Source: Myxococcota bacterium
GTDB lineage: Bacteria > Myxococcota_A > UBA9160 > PR03
Direction of reading: 5' to 3'
Assembly: GCA_030066475.1 (NCBI GenBank)
Contig: JASJBO010000366.1
Span: 1 to 7,252, forward strand
DNA length: 7,252 bases
Shown here piece by piece: positions 1 to 6,102 of this stretch. Both the position numbers and the translations under genes were made by a program. The notes below the pieces were generated by a model. It was not told the origin of the DNA and did no database searches. It was given only the letters and a program-made list of their open reading frames with translations. How positions within the stretch are numbered: the first letter of the stretch is position 1; the number at the start of each line of letters is the position of its first letter.

Positions 1-33
1 CGCTAGGAGTCTGCGCGGCAGAAGCCCCAGCAA

Positions 34-48
34 GCGCCCGGAGGGCGC
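34..48. terminator. GC-rich hairpin downstream of the sulfatase-like operon
   Basis: A perfect 6-bp inverted repeat, GCGCCC (34-39) and GGGCGC (43-48), with a 3-nt loop lies 35 bp beyond the stop codon of the minus-strand sulfatase-like operon. It could act as its transcription terminator. No run of T follows the stem on the minus strand, so it is not a canonical intrinsic terminator. The rest of 1-82 shows no convincing coding sequence. Confidence 0.3.
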
Positions 49-82
49 GCGCAGTGAGGCGAAGCCGAACGAAGTCCACCAG

Positions 83-1393
83 CTAGGGCGCGTAGCCCAG
101 GCTGCGAAGCGCCTCCTCGAGCTGGGGATCGAGCTCGAGATCGCGTCCCTCCGCGCGGGCGCGTCCGGCCCGCCAGCCGGCGCGCGCGGCGTCGAGCACC
201 GCGGCCGCGTCGCCTGGCTCCTGCGTCACGCGCCCGTCCTCGCCGACGATGCCGAGCGCGCTCCCATCGCTGGCAGCGACCGCGTGGCCGCGCACGGCGC
301 CGGCCCGCTCGCCCGCGGCGCGCAACGAGCCCGGCGCGAAGTCGCGCCGCTCCACGACGACCACGCGCGGGCCCGCCACCGGGCGGCGCAGATCGACGCG
401 GCCCTCGGCGCCCGCCTGCTCGTCCGGGATGCCGGCCGCGGCCAGCAGCGTCGTGTAGAGGTCGCGCAGCGAGACGGCGCCGGTCGAGCGTCCGGGCGCG
501 ACGCCCGGGCCCGCCAGCAGCAGCGGGACCGCGATCTGCTCGCGGTCGAGGAATTCGCCGTGGTCCCAGGCGTAGCCGCGCGTGTCGAGGTGCTCGTCGA
601 AGGCTTCGCCGTGGTCGGCGGTCACGGCGACCAGCGGGGGCGCGGACAGGCGCTCGCGCAGGCCCTCGAGCAGCTGGCCGAACGCCGCGTCGGCCTGGCG
701 CACGCCGAGGTCGTAGTCGGCCCGCATGCGGCGCCGAGCGACCGGATCGGCGTAGCGCGCGGTGTCCACCCAGCCGTAGTGGTCCGGGCGGATCGGCATC
801 CCCCGTCGCTTCTGGTCGGCATTGCCGTAGGGCGAGTGCGGGTCGTAGAGATGCAGCCACAGGAAGACCGGCTCGCGCCCCACGGCGTCGAGCCAGCGCA
901 GCGCCGCCTCGGCGGCCGACGCGCCGGGGCGCAGCGGGGCGCGCGGGGCGTCGTAGGCGTCGAAGCCGGCCAGACCCGTGGCCTTCGGGTCGAGCACGTG
1001 CGCGGTCACGAACGCGCCGGTCGCGTAGCCGCGCGCGCGCAGCCGCGCGGCCAGCTCGCGCTCGCGCAGCTCGCGGCGCATCGGCTCGCCGTTGCGGCGC
1101 GAGCCGTGCGCGCTCGGCAGCAGGCCGGTGAAGATCGAGACGTGGGCGGGTCCGGTGGTCGGCATCGTGGTGAAGGCCGCGTCGTGGATCAGGGCCGCGC
1201 GGGCGAACGCGTCCAGGTGGGGTGTGATCTCCCGCGAGCCGCCGTAGGGCGAGGCGCGGTCGACCCGCAGCGTGTCGAACGTGACGAGGACCAGGCTGGG
1301 CCCCGCCGGCTCGGTCGCCCGGCATGCCGCCACGGCGATCGTCAGTGCGATCAGCAGCCCGGCCGCGCCGCTACTCGAGATAGCCGAGCGCAC
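83..1393 (-). CDS. Sulfatase-like lipoprotein, threonine-nucleophile type (second gene of tandem pair)
   Basis: Alkaline phosphatase/sulfatase superfamily hydrolase (436 aa), predicted to be an outer-envelope lipoprotein. Seen: a GTG start at 1393 gives a short n-region (MRSAISSS), a hydrophobic stretch (9-22) and the lipobox VAAC with Cys24. The catalytic domain starts at about residue 33. Putative metal ligands are Asp40 (FDTLR), Asp184 and His186 (YDPHSPY), Asp260-His261 (TADHGEAF) and His278 (WDHGEF). The nucleophile position is Thr80 in TTGPAHVSIFTG; a true sulfatase would have Cys or Ser in CxPxR. The C-terminus, LRSLGYAP, is the usual LRxLGY ending of this group. The gene overlaps the end of the upstream paralogue by 23 bp, so the two are co-transcribed and probably translationally coupled. 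The Thr nucleophile suggests a phosphodiesterase, phosphonate or phosphoethanolamine-type substrate, or an uncharacterised ester, rather than a classical sulfate ester. The substrate is unknown. Family call is sure; function is not. Confidence 0.9.
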   Translation of the reverse strand: MRSAISSSGAAGLLIALTIAVAACRATEPAGPSLVLVTFDTLRVDRASPYGGSREITPHLDAFARAALIHDAAFTTMPTTGPAHVSIFTGLLPSAHGSRRNGEPMRRELRERELAARLRARGYATGAFVTAHVLDPKATGLAGFDAYDAPRAPLRPGASAAEAALRWLDAVGREPVFLWLHLYDPHSPYGNADQKRRGMPIRPDHYGWVDTARYADPVARRRMRADYDLGVRQADAAFGQLLEGLRERLSAPPLVAVTADHGEAFDEHLDTRGYAWDHGEFLDREQIAVPLLLAGPGVAPGRSTGAVSLRDLYTTLLAAAGIPDEQAGAEGRVDLRRPVAGPRVVVVERRDFAPGSLRAAGERAGAVRGHAVAASDGSALGIVGEDGRVTQEPGDAAAVLDAARAGWRAGRARAEGRDLELDPQLEEALRSLGYAP

Positions 1394-2765
1394 GCAGCGC
1401 CTCCCGCGTGTCCGCGTCGAGCTCGCGTTCGGCGCCGCCCGTCTCGCCCTCCGCCTCGTGCGCCAGATAGCGGCCGACCAGGGCCTCGAGCGCGGCGCCG
1501 GCCGCGCCCGGGTCCTCGTAGGCCGGCCACTCGCCGTCCGCGCCGAGCCGCGCGGTGCGGGGCGGCAGCCCGGGCAGGACGCCGCCCGAGATCCGGTCGC
1601 GCGCCGGCTCCGCGAGCTCGCGCCGGTCGCGCGCGTAGTAGGCCCGACCGGCCACCACCGCCACGCGCATGCGGTGCTCCGAGAAAATGGGGCGCTCGTC
1701 GGCGGGCAGCGGATCGTCGAAGACTGGGAGCTCGCGGCCCGCGAAGCCCGGCGGCGGCTCGACCCCGGCGGCGCGCAGCAGGGTCGGCGCCACGTCCACG
1801 GTGCTGACCGGCGACTCGACCACGCGGGCCGGACCCGGCACGGCGGGCCGCCACAGCAGCGGCACGCGCACCTGCTCGAGCCCGACCGAGTGCCCGTGGG
1901 CGAAGTAGAACTCGTCCTCGCCGAACGCCTCGCCGTGGTCGGCGGTGAGCAGCACGGCGGGCCGGGCGCCTTCGCGCGCGGTGCCGGTGAGCAGCCGCGC
2001 GAGGTGGCGGTCGAGGTAGCGGATCTCGTCGGCGTAGCGGCGCTCGTAGGCGGCCACGGACCACACCCCCGAGAGCGCCTGATACCTGGGGATGCCGCGC
2101 CACCCCGAGTGGTGCTCGAGCACCGGCAGGTGCTCCGCACCGGCCGGGTCCCAGGCCGTGGGCGCGTCCGGCGGCTCGTAGGGGCCGTGTGGGTCCTGGT
2201 AGTGCACCCACAGGAACCAGGGCTCGCGCGCCACCCGGGCCCAGTGCAGCGCGGAGTCGCTCAGCTCCGCCGCCTCGCGCTCGCGCATGCCGGGCCGGTT
2301 GCGCTCCTGGCGGGTCATGCGGTCGTCGTAGATCGAGAAGCCGCGGTGGAGGCGGCGCTGGCGGTTCAGCACCGGGTTGGCCACGAAGGCGCCGGTGTCG
2401 TAGCCAGCGGCGGCCAGGCTCTCCGCCAAGGTGGGCACGGCGTCGGCGAGCGTCGTGTTCGCGAACTGCGTCACGCGGTGGTCGCGCGGGTAGCGCGAGG
2501 TCAGGATCGAGGCGACCGCCGGCGCCGTCGAGGGCGCCGTCGAGAAGGCCCACACGAAGCGGGTGCCGTCGTCGGCCAGCGCGCAGACCGTCGTGCCGAC
2601 GTCCTCCGCGCCGCCGTAGCAGGCCAGCCGGTCGGGGCGGAGCGTGTCGACCGTCACGAGGAGCAGGTTTGGCCGCTGCGGCGCGCGCGGGCCGCAGCCG
2701 GCCGCGGACAGGCACGTGGCCGCCAGCGCGACCAGCAGCACTCCCCCTCGCAGCTCCCGCCCCAT
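1371..2765 (-). CDS. Sulfatase-like lipoprotein, threonine-nucleophile type (first gene of tandem pair)
   Basis: Sulfatase/alkaline phosphatase superfamily protein (464 aa), paralogous to the gene that follows it. Seen: an ATG start at 2765, positive n-region (MGRELR), hydrophobic core (about 9-22) and lipobox AAGC with Cys24. Asp40 (VDTLRPD) and Thr80 (STAPAVASILTS) fall at exactly the same residue numbers as in the paralogue. Further putative metal ligands are Asp191 and His193 (YQDPHGPY), Asp276-His277 (TADHGEAF) and His290 (AHGHSV). The protein ends in LRALGYLE. The nucleophile position is Thr, and the following conserved basic residue (Arg in sulfatases, His84 in the paralogue) is Val84, so this copy may have a different substrate or weaker activity. 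No clear Shine-Dalgarno precedes the ATG. The frame remains open upstream, but that part is antisense to nadA and is not credible. It is the first gene of a two-gene operon read divergently from nadA. Exact reaction unknown. Confidence 0.9.
   Translation of the reverse strand: MGRELRGGVLLVALAATCLSAAGCGPRAPQRPNLLLVTVDTLRPDRLACYGGAEDVGTTVCALADDGTRFVWAFSTAPSTAPAVASILTSRYPRDHRVTQFANTTLADAVPTLAESLAAAGYDTGAFVANPVLNRQRRLHRGFSIYDDRMTRQERNRPGMREREAAELSDSALHWARVAREPWFLWVHYQDPHGPYEPPDAPTAWDPAGAEHLPVLEHHSGWRGIPRYQALSGVWSVAAYERRYADEIRYLDRHLARLLTGTAREGARPAVLLTADHGEAFGEDEFYFAHGHSVGLEQVRVPLLWRPAVPGPARVVESPVSTVDVAPTLLRAAGVEPPPGFAGRELPVFDDPLPADERPIFSEHRMRVAVVAGRAYYARDRRELAEPARDRISGGVLPGLPPRTARLGADGEWPAYEDPGAAGAALEALVGRYLAHEAEGETGGAERELDADTREALRALGYLE
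1400..1405 (-). promoter_or_regulatory. Ribosome binding site inside the upstream gene that sets the GTG start
   Basis: GGGAGG on the minus strand lies 6 nt before the GTG at 1393-1391, within the last codons of the upstream sulfatase-like gene. It decides the start of the downstream gene. The reading frame stays open far upstream, but only this GTG yields a lipoprotein signal peptide. Confidence 0.75.
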
Positions 2766-2819
2766 CGCGTCGAGCTTATCGGGACGGGCGCACTTGTGCT
2801 GGACCCGCGTGGGCTTATC
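2766..2819. repeat. Imperfect direct repeat in the divergent promoter region
   Basis: Two copies, CGCGTCGAGCTTATC (2766-2780) and CGCGTGGGCTTATC (2806-2819), start 40 bp apart in the 81-bp gap between the divergent sulfatase-like operon and nadA. They share CGCGT and GCTTATC with a 2-3 nt variable middle. The spacing is close to four helical turns, so they could be paired binding sites for a regulator of one or both transcription units. They match no operator I recognise, and chance is possible in such GC-rich DNA. Confidence 0.4.
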
Positions 2820-2821
2820 CT
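2794..2821 (+). promoter_or_regulatory. Possible weak sigma-70-type promoter of nadA
   Basis: TTGTGC (2794-2799) and TATCCT (2816-2821), 16 bp apart, are the best -35/-10-like pair before nadA, with the -10 about 25 bp from the ATG. The matches are modest (three and four of six). Some promoter is expected here because the flanking genes diverge. Confidence 0.22.
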
Positions 2822-2846
2822 CCGGCAGAGGCGCCCGGAGGCCCCC

Positions 2847-3803
2847 ATGACCGATGTACCCCGGGACGAGATCCTGCCCCGCGACCTCGAGGACGAGATC
2901 GACCGCCTGCGCAAGGAGCGCGGCGCCGTCGTGCTGGCCCACTACTACCAGGAGTCCGAGATCCAGGACCTCGCCGACCACGTCGGCGACTCGCTCGACC
3001 TGGCCCGCACCGCCCAGAAGCTCGACACCGAGCTGATCGTGTTCTGCGGCGTCCACTTCATGGCCGAGACGGCCAAGATCCTGAACCCGCGCGCCCGGGT
3101 GGTGGTGCCCGACCTCGAGGCCGGCTGCTCGCTCGCGGACGGCTGCCCGGCCGAGGCGTTCGAGCCCTTCGTGGCGCAGCACCCCGACGCGGTGGTGATC
3201 AGCTACGTCAACTGCTCGGCCGCGGTCAAGGCGCTCTCGGACGTGATCTGCACCTCGTCGAACGCGGTCGAGATCGTGCGCCACTACGCCGACCGGCCGA
3301 TCGTCTTCGCCCCCGACCGGCACCTGGCGCGCTGGGTCGGCCAGCAGGCGGGTCGCGACGACCTGATCGTGTGGCCGGGCGCCTGCATCGTGCACGAGCA
3401 GTTCAACGCCAAGGCGCTCACGCAGCTCAAGGTGAAGCACCCCGACGCGGAGGTGCTCTCACACCCGGAGTGCGACGAGTCCGTGCTGGACCAGTCGGAC
3501 TTCGTCGGGTCGACGCGCAAGATCATCGCCCGCGCGATCGAGTCTCCGGCCACGACGCTGATCATCGGCACCGAGGACGGCGTGTTCCACCAGATCCAGA
3601 AGCGCGTGCCGGAGAAGACGCTGATCCAGATTCCCGGCATGGACGAGAGCTGCAGCTGCAACCGCTGCCCGTACATGCGGCTCAACACGCTCGAGAAGCT
3701 CTACCTGTGCCTGCGCGACCAGAAGCCCGAGGTGGACGTGCCCGAGGAGATCCGGCAGCGGGCGCTGGTTCCGCTCGAGCGGATGCTCGAGCTCTCCTCC
3801 TGA
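2847..3803 (+). CDS. nadA: Quinolinate synthase
   Basis: NadA (318 aa) condenses iminoaspartate with dihydroxyacetone phosphate to quinolinate, a cytosolic step of de novo NAD synthesis, using an oxygen-sensitive [4Fe-4S] cluster. Seen: the three cluster cysteines of the family are present as Cys94 (AGCSLADG), Cys180 (GACIVHEQF) and Cys274 (CNRCPYM, before NTLE). Active-site residues also match: His32 (LAHYYQ), Tyr120 (SYVNCS), His206 and Glu208 (HPECDE), and the GST at 221-223. HFMAETAKILNP and DVICTSSNAVEIV are hallmark NadA segments. Length fits the usual 300-350 aa. The ATG at 2847 has GGAGG (2837-2841) 5 nt upstream and gives the standard N-terminus, so the long open frame further upstream is rejected. 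nadB and nadC are not in the window. The stop codon touches the start region of the downstream hydrolase. Apparently intact and functional. Confidence 0.97.
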   Translation: MTDVPRDEILPRDLEDEIDRLRKERGAVVLAHYYQESEIQDLADHVGDSLDLARTAQKLDTELIVFCGVHFMAETAKILNPRARVVVPDLEAGCSLADGCPAEAFEPFVAQHPDAVVISYVNCSAAVKALSDVICTSSNAVEIVRHYADRPIVFAPDRHLARWVGQQAGRDDLIVWPGACIVHEQFNAKALTQLKVKHPDAEVLSHPECDESVLDQSDFVGSTRKIIARAIESPATTLIIGTEDGVFHQIQKRVPEKTLIQIPGMDESCSCNRCPYMRLNTLEKLYLCLRDQKPEVDVPEEIRQRALVPLERMLELSS

Positions 3804-4780
3804 TCACACGCGCGGCGCTCGTCGCGGCGGCCCTCGTCGCGCTCGCGGTGGCCGCGCTCTGGTGGAGCGGCCGCGTCGCGCCGCTCGACGCCGTGGCGGC
3901 GGCCGAGGCCCGCCTCCAGCTCGAGCTGGAGTCGCGCCGCGTGCCGACCAACGGCATCGAGCTGCACGTGGTCGAGGCCGGACCTCCGGACGGACCCCCG
4001 GTGCTGCTGCTGCACGGCTTTCCGGAGTTCTGGTACGCCTGGCACCGCCAGATCGCCGCTCTGGCGCGCGCCGGCTTCCGGGTCGTCGCGCCCGACCAGC
4101 GCGGCTACAACGCGTCGGACAAGCCGAAGGACCTCGACGGCTACCGGATCGACAACCTGGTGCGCGACGCGCTGGGTTTGCTCGACGCCCTGGGACACGA
4201 GCGCGTGTATCTCGCCGGCCACGACTGGGGCGGCAGCATCGCCTGGCGGCTCGCCATCGACCACCCGGAGCGCGTCCGCGCCCTGGTCGTCTTCAACATG
4301 GGGCATCCGCTCGCGTGGGACGACGTCGCCGCCGCCGGCGGCGGCGAGCCGGTGACGTCCTGGTACCGGAGCTTCTTCCGGCTCCCGTGGCTTCCCCAGC
4401 TCGTGGCGCGCGCCGGGGGCTGGGCGCCACTGGTCGGCAGCCTCCGCGACACCAGCCGGCCCGGCACCTTCTCCGACGAGGACCTCGACCTGTACCGGGC
4501 GGCCTGGGCGCGCGACGGCGCGATGGGCCGCATGATCGACTGGTATCGCGCCGATCCCGTGCCGGTCGGGGAGGGCACCGTGCAGGTGCCGACCCGCGTG
4601 GTCTGGGGGCGCCAGGACGCGTTCCTGCCGTTCGCGCTGGCGGGCGCCAGCGTGGCCCGCTGCCGCGACGCCGAGCTCCGCGAGCGCGACGACCTGGGCC
4701 ACTGGCTGCTCCACGAGGACCCCGTCTACACCAGCCGGGCCCTGATCGAGTTCTTCCGCGCCCTCGAATCGCGCAGTTGA
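3800..4780 (+). CDS. Membrane-anchored alpha/beta hydrolase, epoxide hydrolase type
   Basis: Alpha/beta-hydrolase of the soluble epoxide hydrolase family (about 326 aa from the start chosen). Seen: an N-terminal hydrophobic anchor (residues 5-22, ending ALWWSG), then the core from NGIELHVVEAG (51-61), oxyanion motif HGFPE (72-76), nucleophile Asp142 in GHDWGG, catalytic Asp273 (WGRQDAFLP) and His301 (LGHWLLHEDP). Cap-domain tyrosines sit at Tyr189 (SWYRSFF) and Tyr249 (IDWYRA), matching the two ring-opening tyrosines of epoxide hydrolases. An Asp nucleophile also occurs in haloalkane dehalogenases, but HGFPE plus both tyrosines favour epoxide opening; substrate unknown. The start is uncertain. 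No ATG, GTG or TTG lies in frame at the junction. CTG at 3800 overlaps the nadA stop and keeps the whole anchor. GTG at 3848 would keep only part of it. GTG at 3941, with GGAG 9 nt upstream, would give a soluble core enzyme. It is probably read on the nadA transcript. Confidence 0.85.
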   Translation: MITRAALVAAALVALAVAALWWSGRVAPLDAVAAAEARLQLELESRRVPTNGIELHVVEAGPPDGPPVLLLHGFPEFWYAWHRQIAALARAGFRVVAPDQRGYNASDKPKDLDGYRIDNLVRDALGLLDALGHERVYLAGHDWGGSIAWRLAIDHPERVRALVVFNMGHPLAWDDVAAAGGGEPVTSWYRSFFRLPWLPQLVARAGGWAPLVGSLRDTSRPGTFSDEDLDLYRAAWARDGAMGRMIDWYRADPVPVGEGTVQVPTRVVWGRQDAFLPFALAGASVARCRDAELRERDDLGHWLLHEDPVYTSRALIEFFRALESRS

Positions 4781-4806
4781 CGCCGCCCGGCGCGAGCGCC
4801 GATCAT
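4777..4806 (+). promoter_or_regulatory. Possible promoter of the CoA-transferase gene
   Basis: TTGACG (4777-4782, five of six to consensus) and GATCAT (4801-4806, four of six) are 18 bp apart. They overlap the stop codon of the hydrolase gene and lie 33 bp before the CoA-transferase ATG. A small inverted repeat, CGGCG/CGCCG (4788-4801), sits in the spacer and could be a terminator remnant or an operator. This would let the CoA-transferase be expressed separately from nadA. Confidence 0.33.
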
Positions 4807-4839
4807 TGCGCCCTGGCTCCGCAGACGGGAGGACTCGCC

Positions 4840-6024
4840 ATGCCCGGACCGCTCGCAGGTGTGCAGGTCGTGGACTGCTCCGCGTACATCACCGGTCCCT
4901 TCGCCACCATGATGCTGGCCGACCAGGGCGCCGAGGTGGTGAAGGTCGAGCCGCTCGGGATCGGGGACGTGATGCGCCACCTCGGCACCGCGCGTGGCGG
5001 CATCTCCACCATCTTCGCGGGCTGCAACCGCGGCAAGCGCTCGCTGGCGCTGAACCTGCGCGACGAGGCGGGGCTCGAGATCCTGCACCAGCTGGTGGCG
5101 CGCGCCGACGTCTTCGTCCAGAACTTCCGGCCCGGCGTGGCCGACCGCATCGGGATGGGAGAGGCGGCGCTGCGCGAGGTGCGGCCCGACCTGGTCTACG
5201 TATCGCTCAGCGCCTTCGGGCCCGAGGGGCCGTGGTCGGGCAAGCCCGCCTTCGACCACGTGGTCCAGGCGGCCTCCGGGATGGCCGCGGTGCAGGCCGA
5301 CCGCGAGACCGGTGAGCCCCGCTTCGTGCAGAACGCGGTGGTCGACAAGCTCACCGCGCTGACGACGGCGCAGGCGATCACCGCCGCGCTGCTCCACCGC
5401 GCGCGCACCGGCGAGGGCCAGCACGTCCAGCTCTCGATGCTCGACGCCGCTCTGAACTTCCTGTGGCCCGACGGGATGGCGCGCGACACGCTGCTGGGCG
5501 AGGGCGTCGAGCTGCGGCCGCCGCTCTCCGATGGATATCGCATGGTTCCGGCCAGCGACGGCCACATGGCCGTCGCGGCGATCACGCAGGACCAGATTCA
5601 CGGCATGATGCGCGCGGTCGGGCGGCCCGAGTTCATCGAGGACGAGCGCTTCTCGACGCTGAACGCCCTGCTCGCCAACCTCGACGAGTTCAGCGCCGAG
5701 GTCCGCGAGGCGGCGGGCGAGCTGAGCCTGGGTGAGATCGTGGCGAACTTCGAGCGCGAGGACGTGCCGTGCGCGGGCGTCTGCGCTCCCGCCGAGGTGG
5801 CGGACCACCCGCAGGTGCGCGCCAACCGGACGGTCGAGGAAGTGGACCATCCGGTGATGGGCCGCATGCGCCGGCCGCGGCCGCCCGCGCGCTTCTCGCA
5901 CTCCCCGGCGGGGGTATCGCGCCACGCCCCGGCGCTCGGCGAGCACGGCGACGAGGTGCTCGCCGAGCTCGGCCTCGACGAGGCGCAGCGCGCCGACCTG
6001 CGCGCGAAAGGGGTCGCAGGGTAG
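4840..6024 (+). CDS. CaiB/BaiF family III CoA-transferase
   Basis: Family III acyl-CoA:carboxylate CoA-transferase (394 aa, the usual length), cytosolic. It moves CoA between carboxylic acids via an aspartyl-CoA intermediate. Seen: the N-terminal LAGVQVVDCSAYITGPFA, ADQGAEVVKVEP (27-38), NRGKRSLALNLRDE (63-75), FVQNFRPG (92-99), SAFGPEGPW (124-132) and Asp169 in VVDKLTALTTAQAI. Asp169 has the same residue number as the catalytic Asp of formyl-CoA transferase Frc. GEGQHVQLSMLDAAL follows, and the C-terminal part contains DVPCAGV and ADHPQVRAN, all typical. The start is firm: GGGAGGA (4827-4833) lies 6 nt before the ATG. The substrate cannot be told; carnitine, formyl/oxalyl, bile acid, racemase-type and propionyl/mesaconyl members share these motifs. 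No acyl-CoA dehydrogenase, ligase or hydratase sits beside it, so the pathway is unknown. It lies 59 bp after the hydrolase gene. Confidence 0.93.
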   Translation: MPGPLAGVQVVDCSAYITGPFATMMLADQGAEVVKVEPLGIGDVMRHLGTARGGISTIFAGCNRGKRSLALNLRDEAGLEILHQLVARADVFVQNFRPGVADRIGMGEAALREVRPDLVYVSLSAFGPEGPWSGKPAFDHVVQAASGMAAVQADRETGEPRFVQNAVVDKLTALTTAQAITAALLHRARTGEGQHVQLSMLDAALNFLWPDGMARDTLLGEGVELRPPLSDGYRMVPASDGHMAVAAITQDQIHGMMRAVGRPEFIEDERFSTLNALLANLDEFSAEVREAAGELSLGEIVANFEREDVPCAGVCAPAEVADHPQVRANRTVEEVDHPVMGRMRRPRPPARFSHSPAGVSRHAPALGEHGDEVLAELGLDEAQRADLRAKGVAG

Positions 6025-6093
6025 AACGTGCCGCCGAAGACGCGGTTCGCGCGCGACGTCGCTTCTCCGGTAGCCTGCAGCGGCAGCCTGCCC

Positions 6094-6099
6094 GGAGAG
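6094..6099 (+). promoter_or_regulatory. Ribosome binding site supporting the TTG start of the propeller gene
   Basis: GGAGAG (6094-6099) lies 3-5 nt before a TTG at 6103. Together with the clean signal peptide that starts there, it favours TTG 6103 over the GTG at 6028, which lies only 3 nt past the CoA-transferase stop and would add 25 residues that do not look like a leader. Confidence 0.6.
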
Positions 6100-6102
6100 C
6101 CC

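Noticed and set aside
51..82. GAAGCCGAACGAAG repeated-looking sequence at the left edge considered as a repeat element
   Set aside because: The similarity between the short GAAG/CGAA units is too slight, and no second full copy occurs in the window.
284..1807. Plus-strand open frame of about 500 codons opposite the sulfatase-like genes
   Set aside because: Translation is Arg/Ala/Gly/Val-rich with no recognisable domain; such mirrors arise from high GC at third codon positions of the real minus-strand genes.
1394..2140. Upstream extension of the second sulfatase-like gene on the minus strand
   Set aside because: The extra residues are out-of-frame translation of the first sulfatase-like gene; the lipoprotein signal peptide begins at GTG 1393.
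1272..2846. Long plus-strand open frame continuous with nadA, seeming to extend NadA by more than 500 residues
   Set aside because: It is antisense to the two clearly coding sulfatase-like genes, is Arg/Ala/Gly-rich low-complexity sequence, and NadA has a proper ATG with Shine-Dalgarno at 2847.
2766..3440. Upstream extension of the first sulfatase-like gene on the minus strand
   Set aside because: It is the antisense of nadA and would bury the lipoprotein signal peptide in the middle of the protein.
6028..6102. GTG start at 6028 for the propeller protein
   Set aside because: It adds 25 polar residues before an otherwise ideal signal peptide, and a ribosome binding site precedes the TTG at 6103; it cannot be fully excluded.
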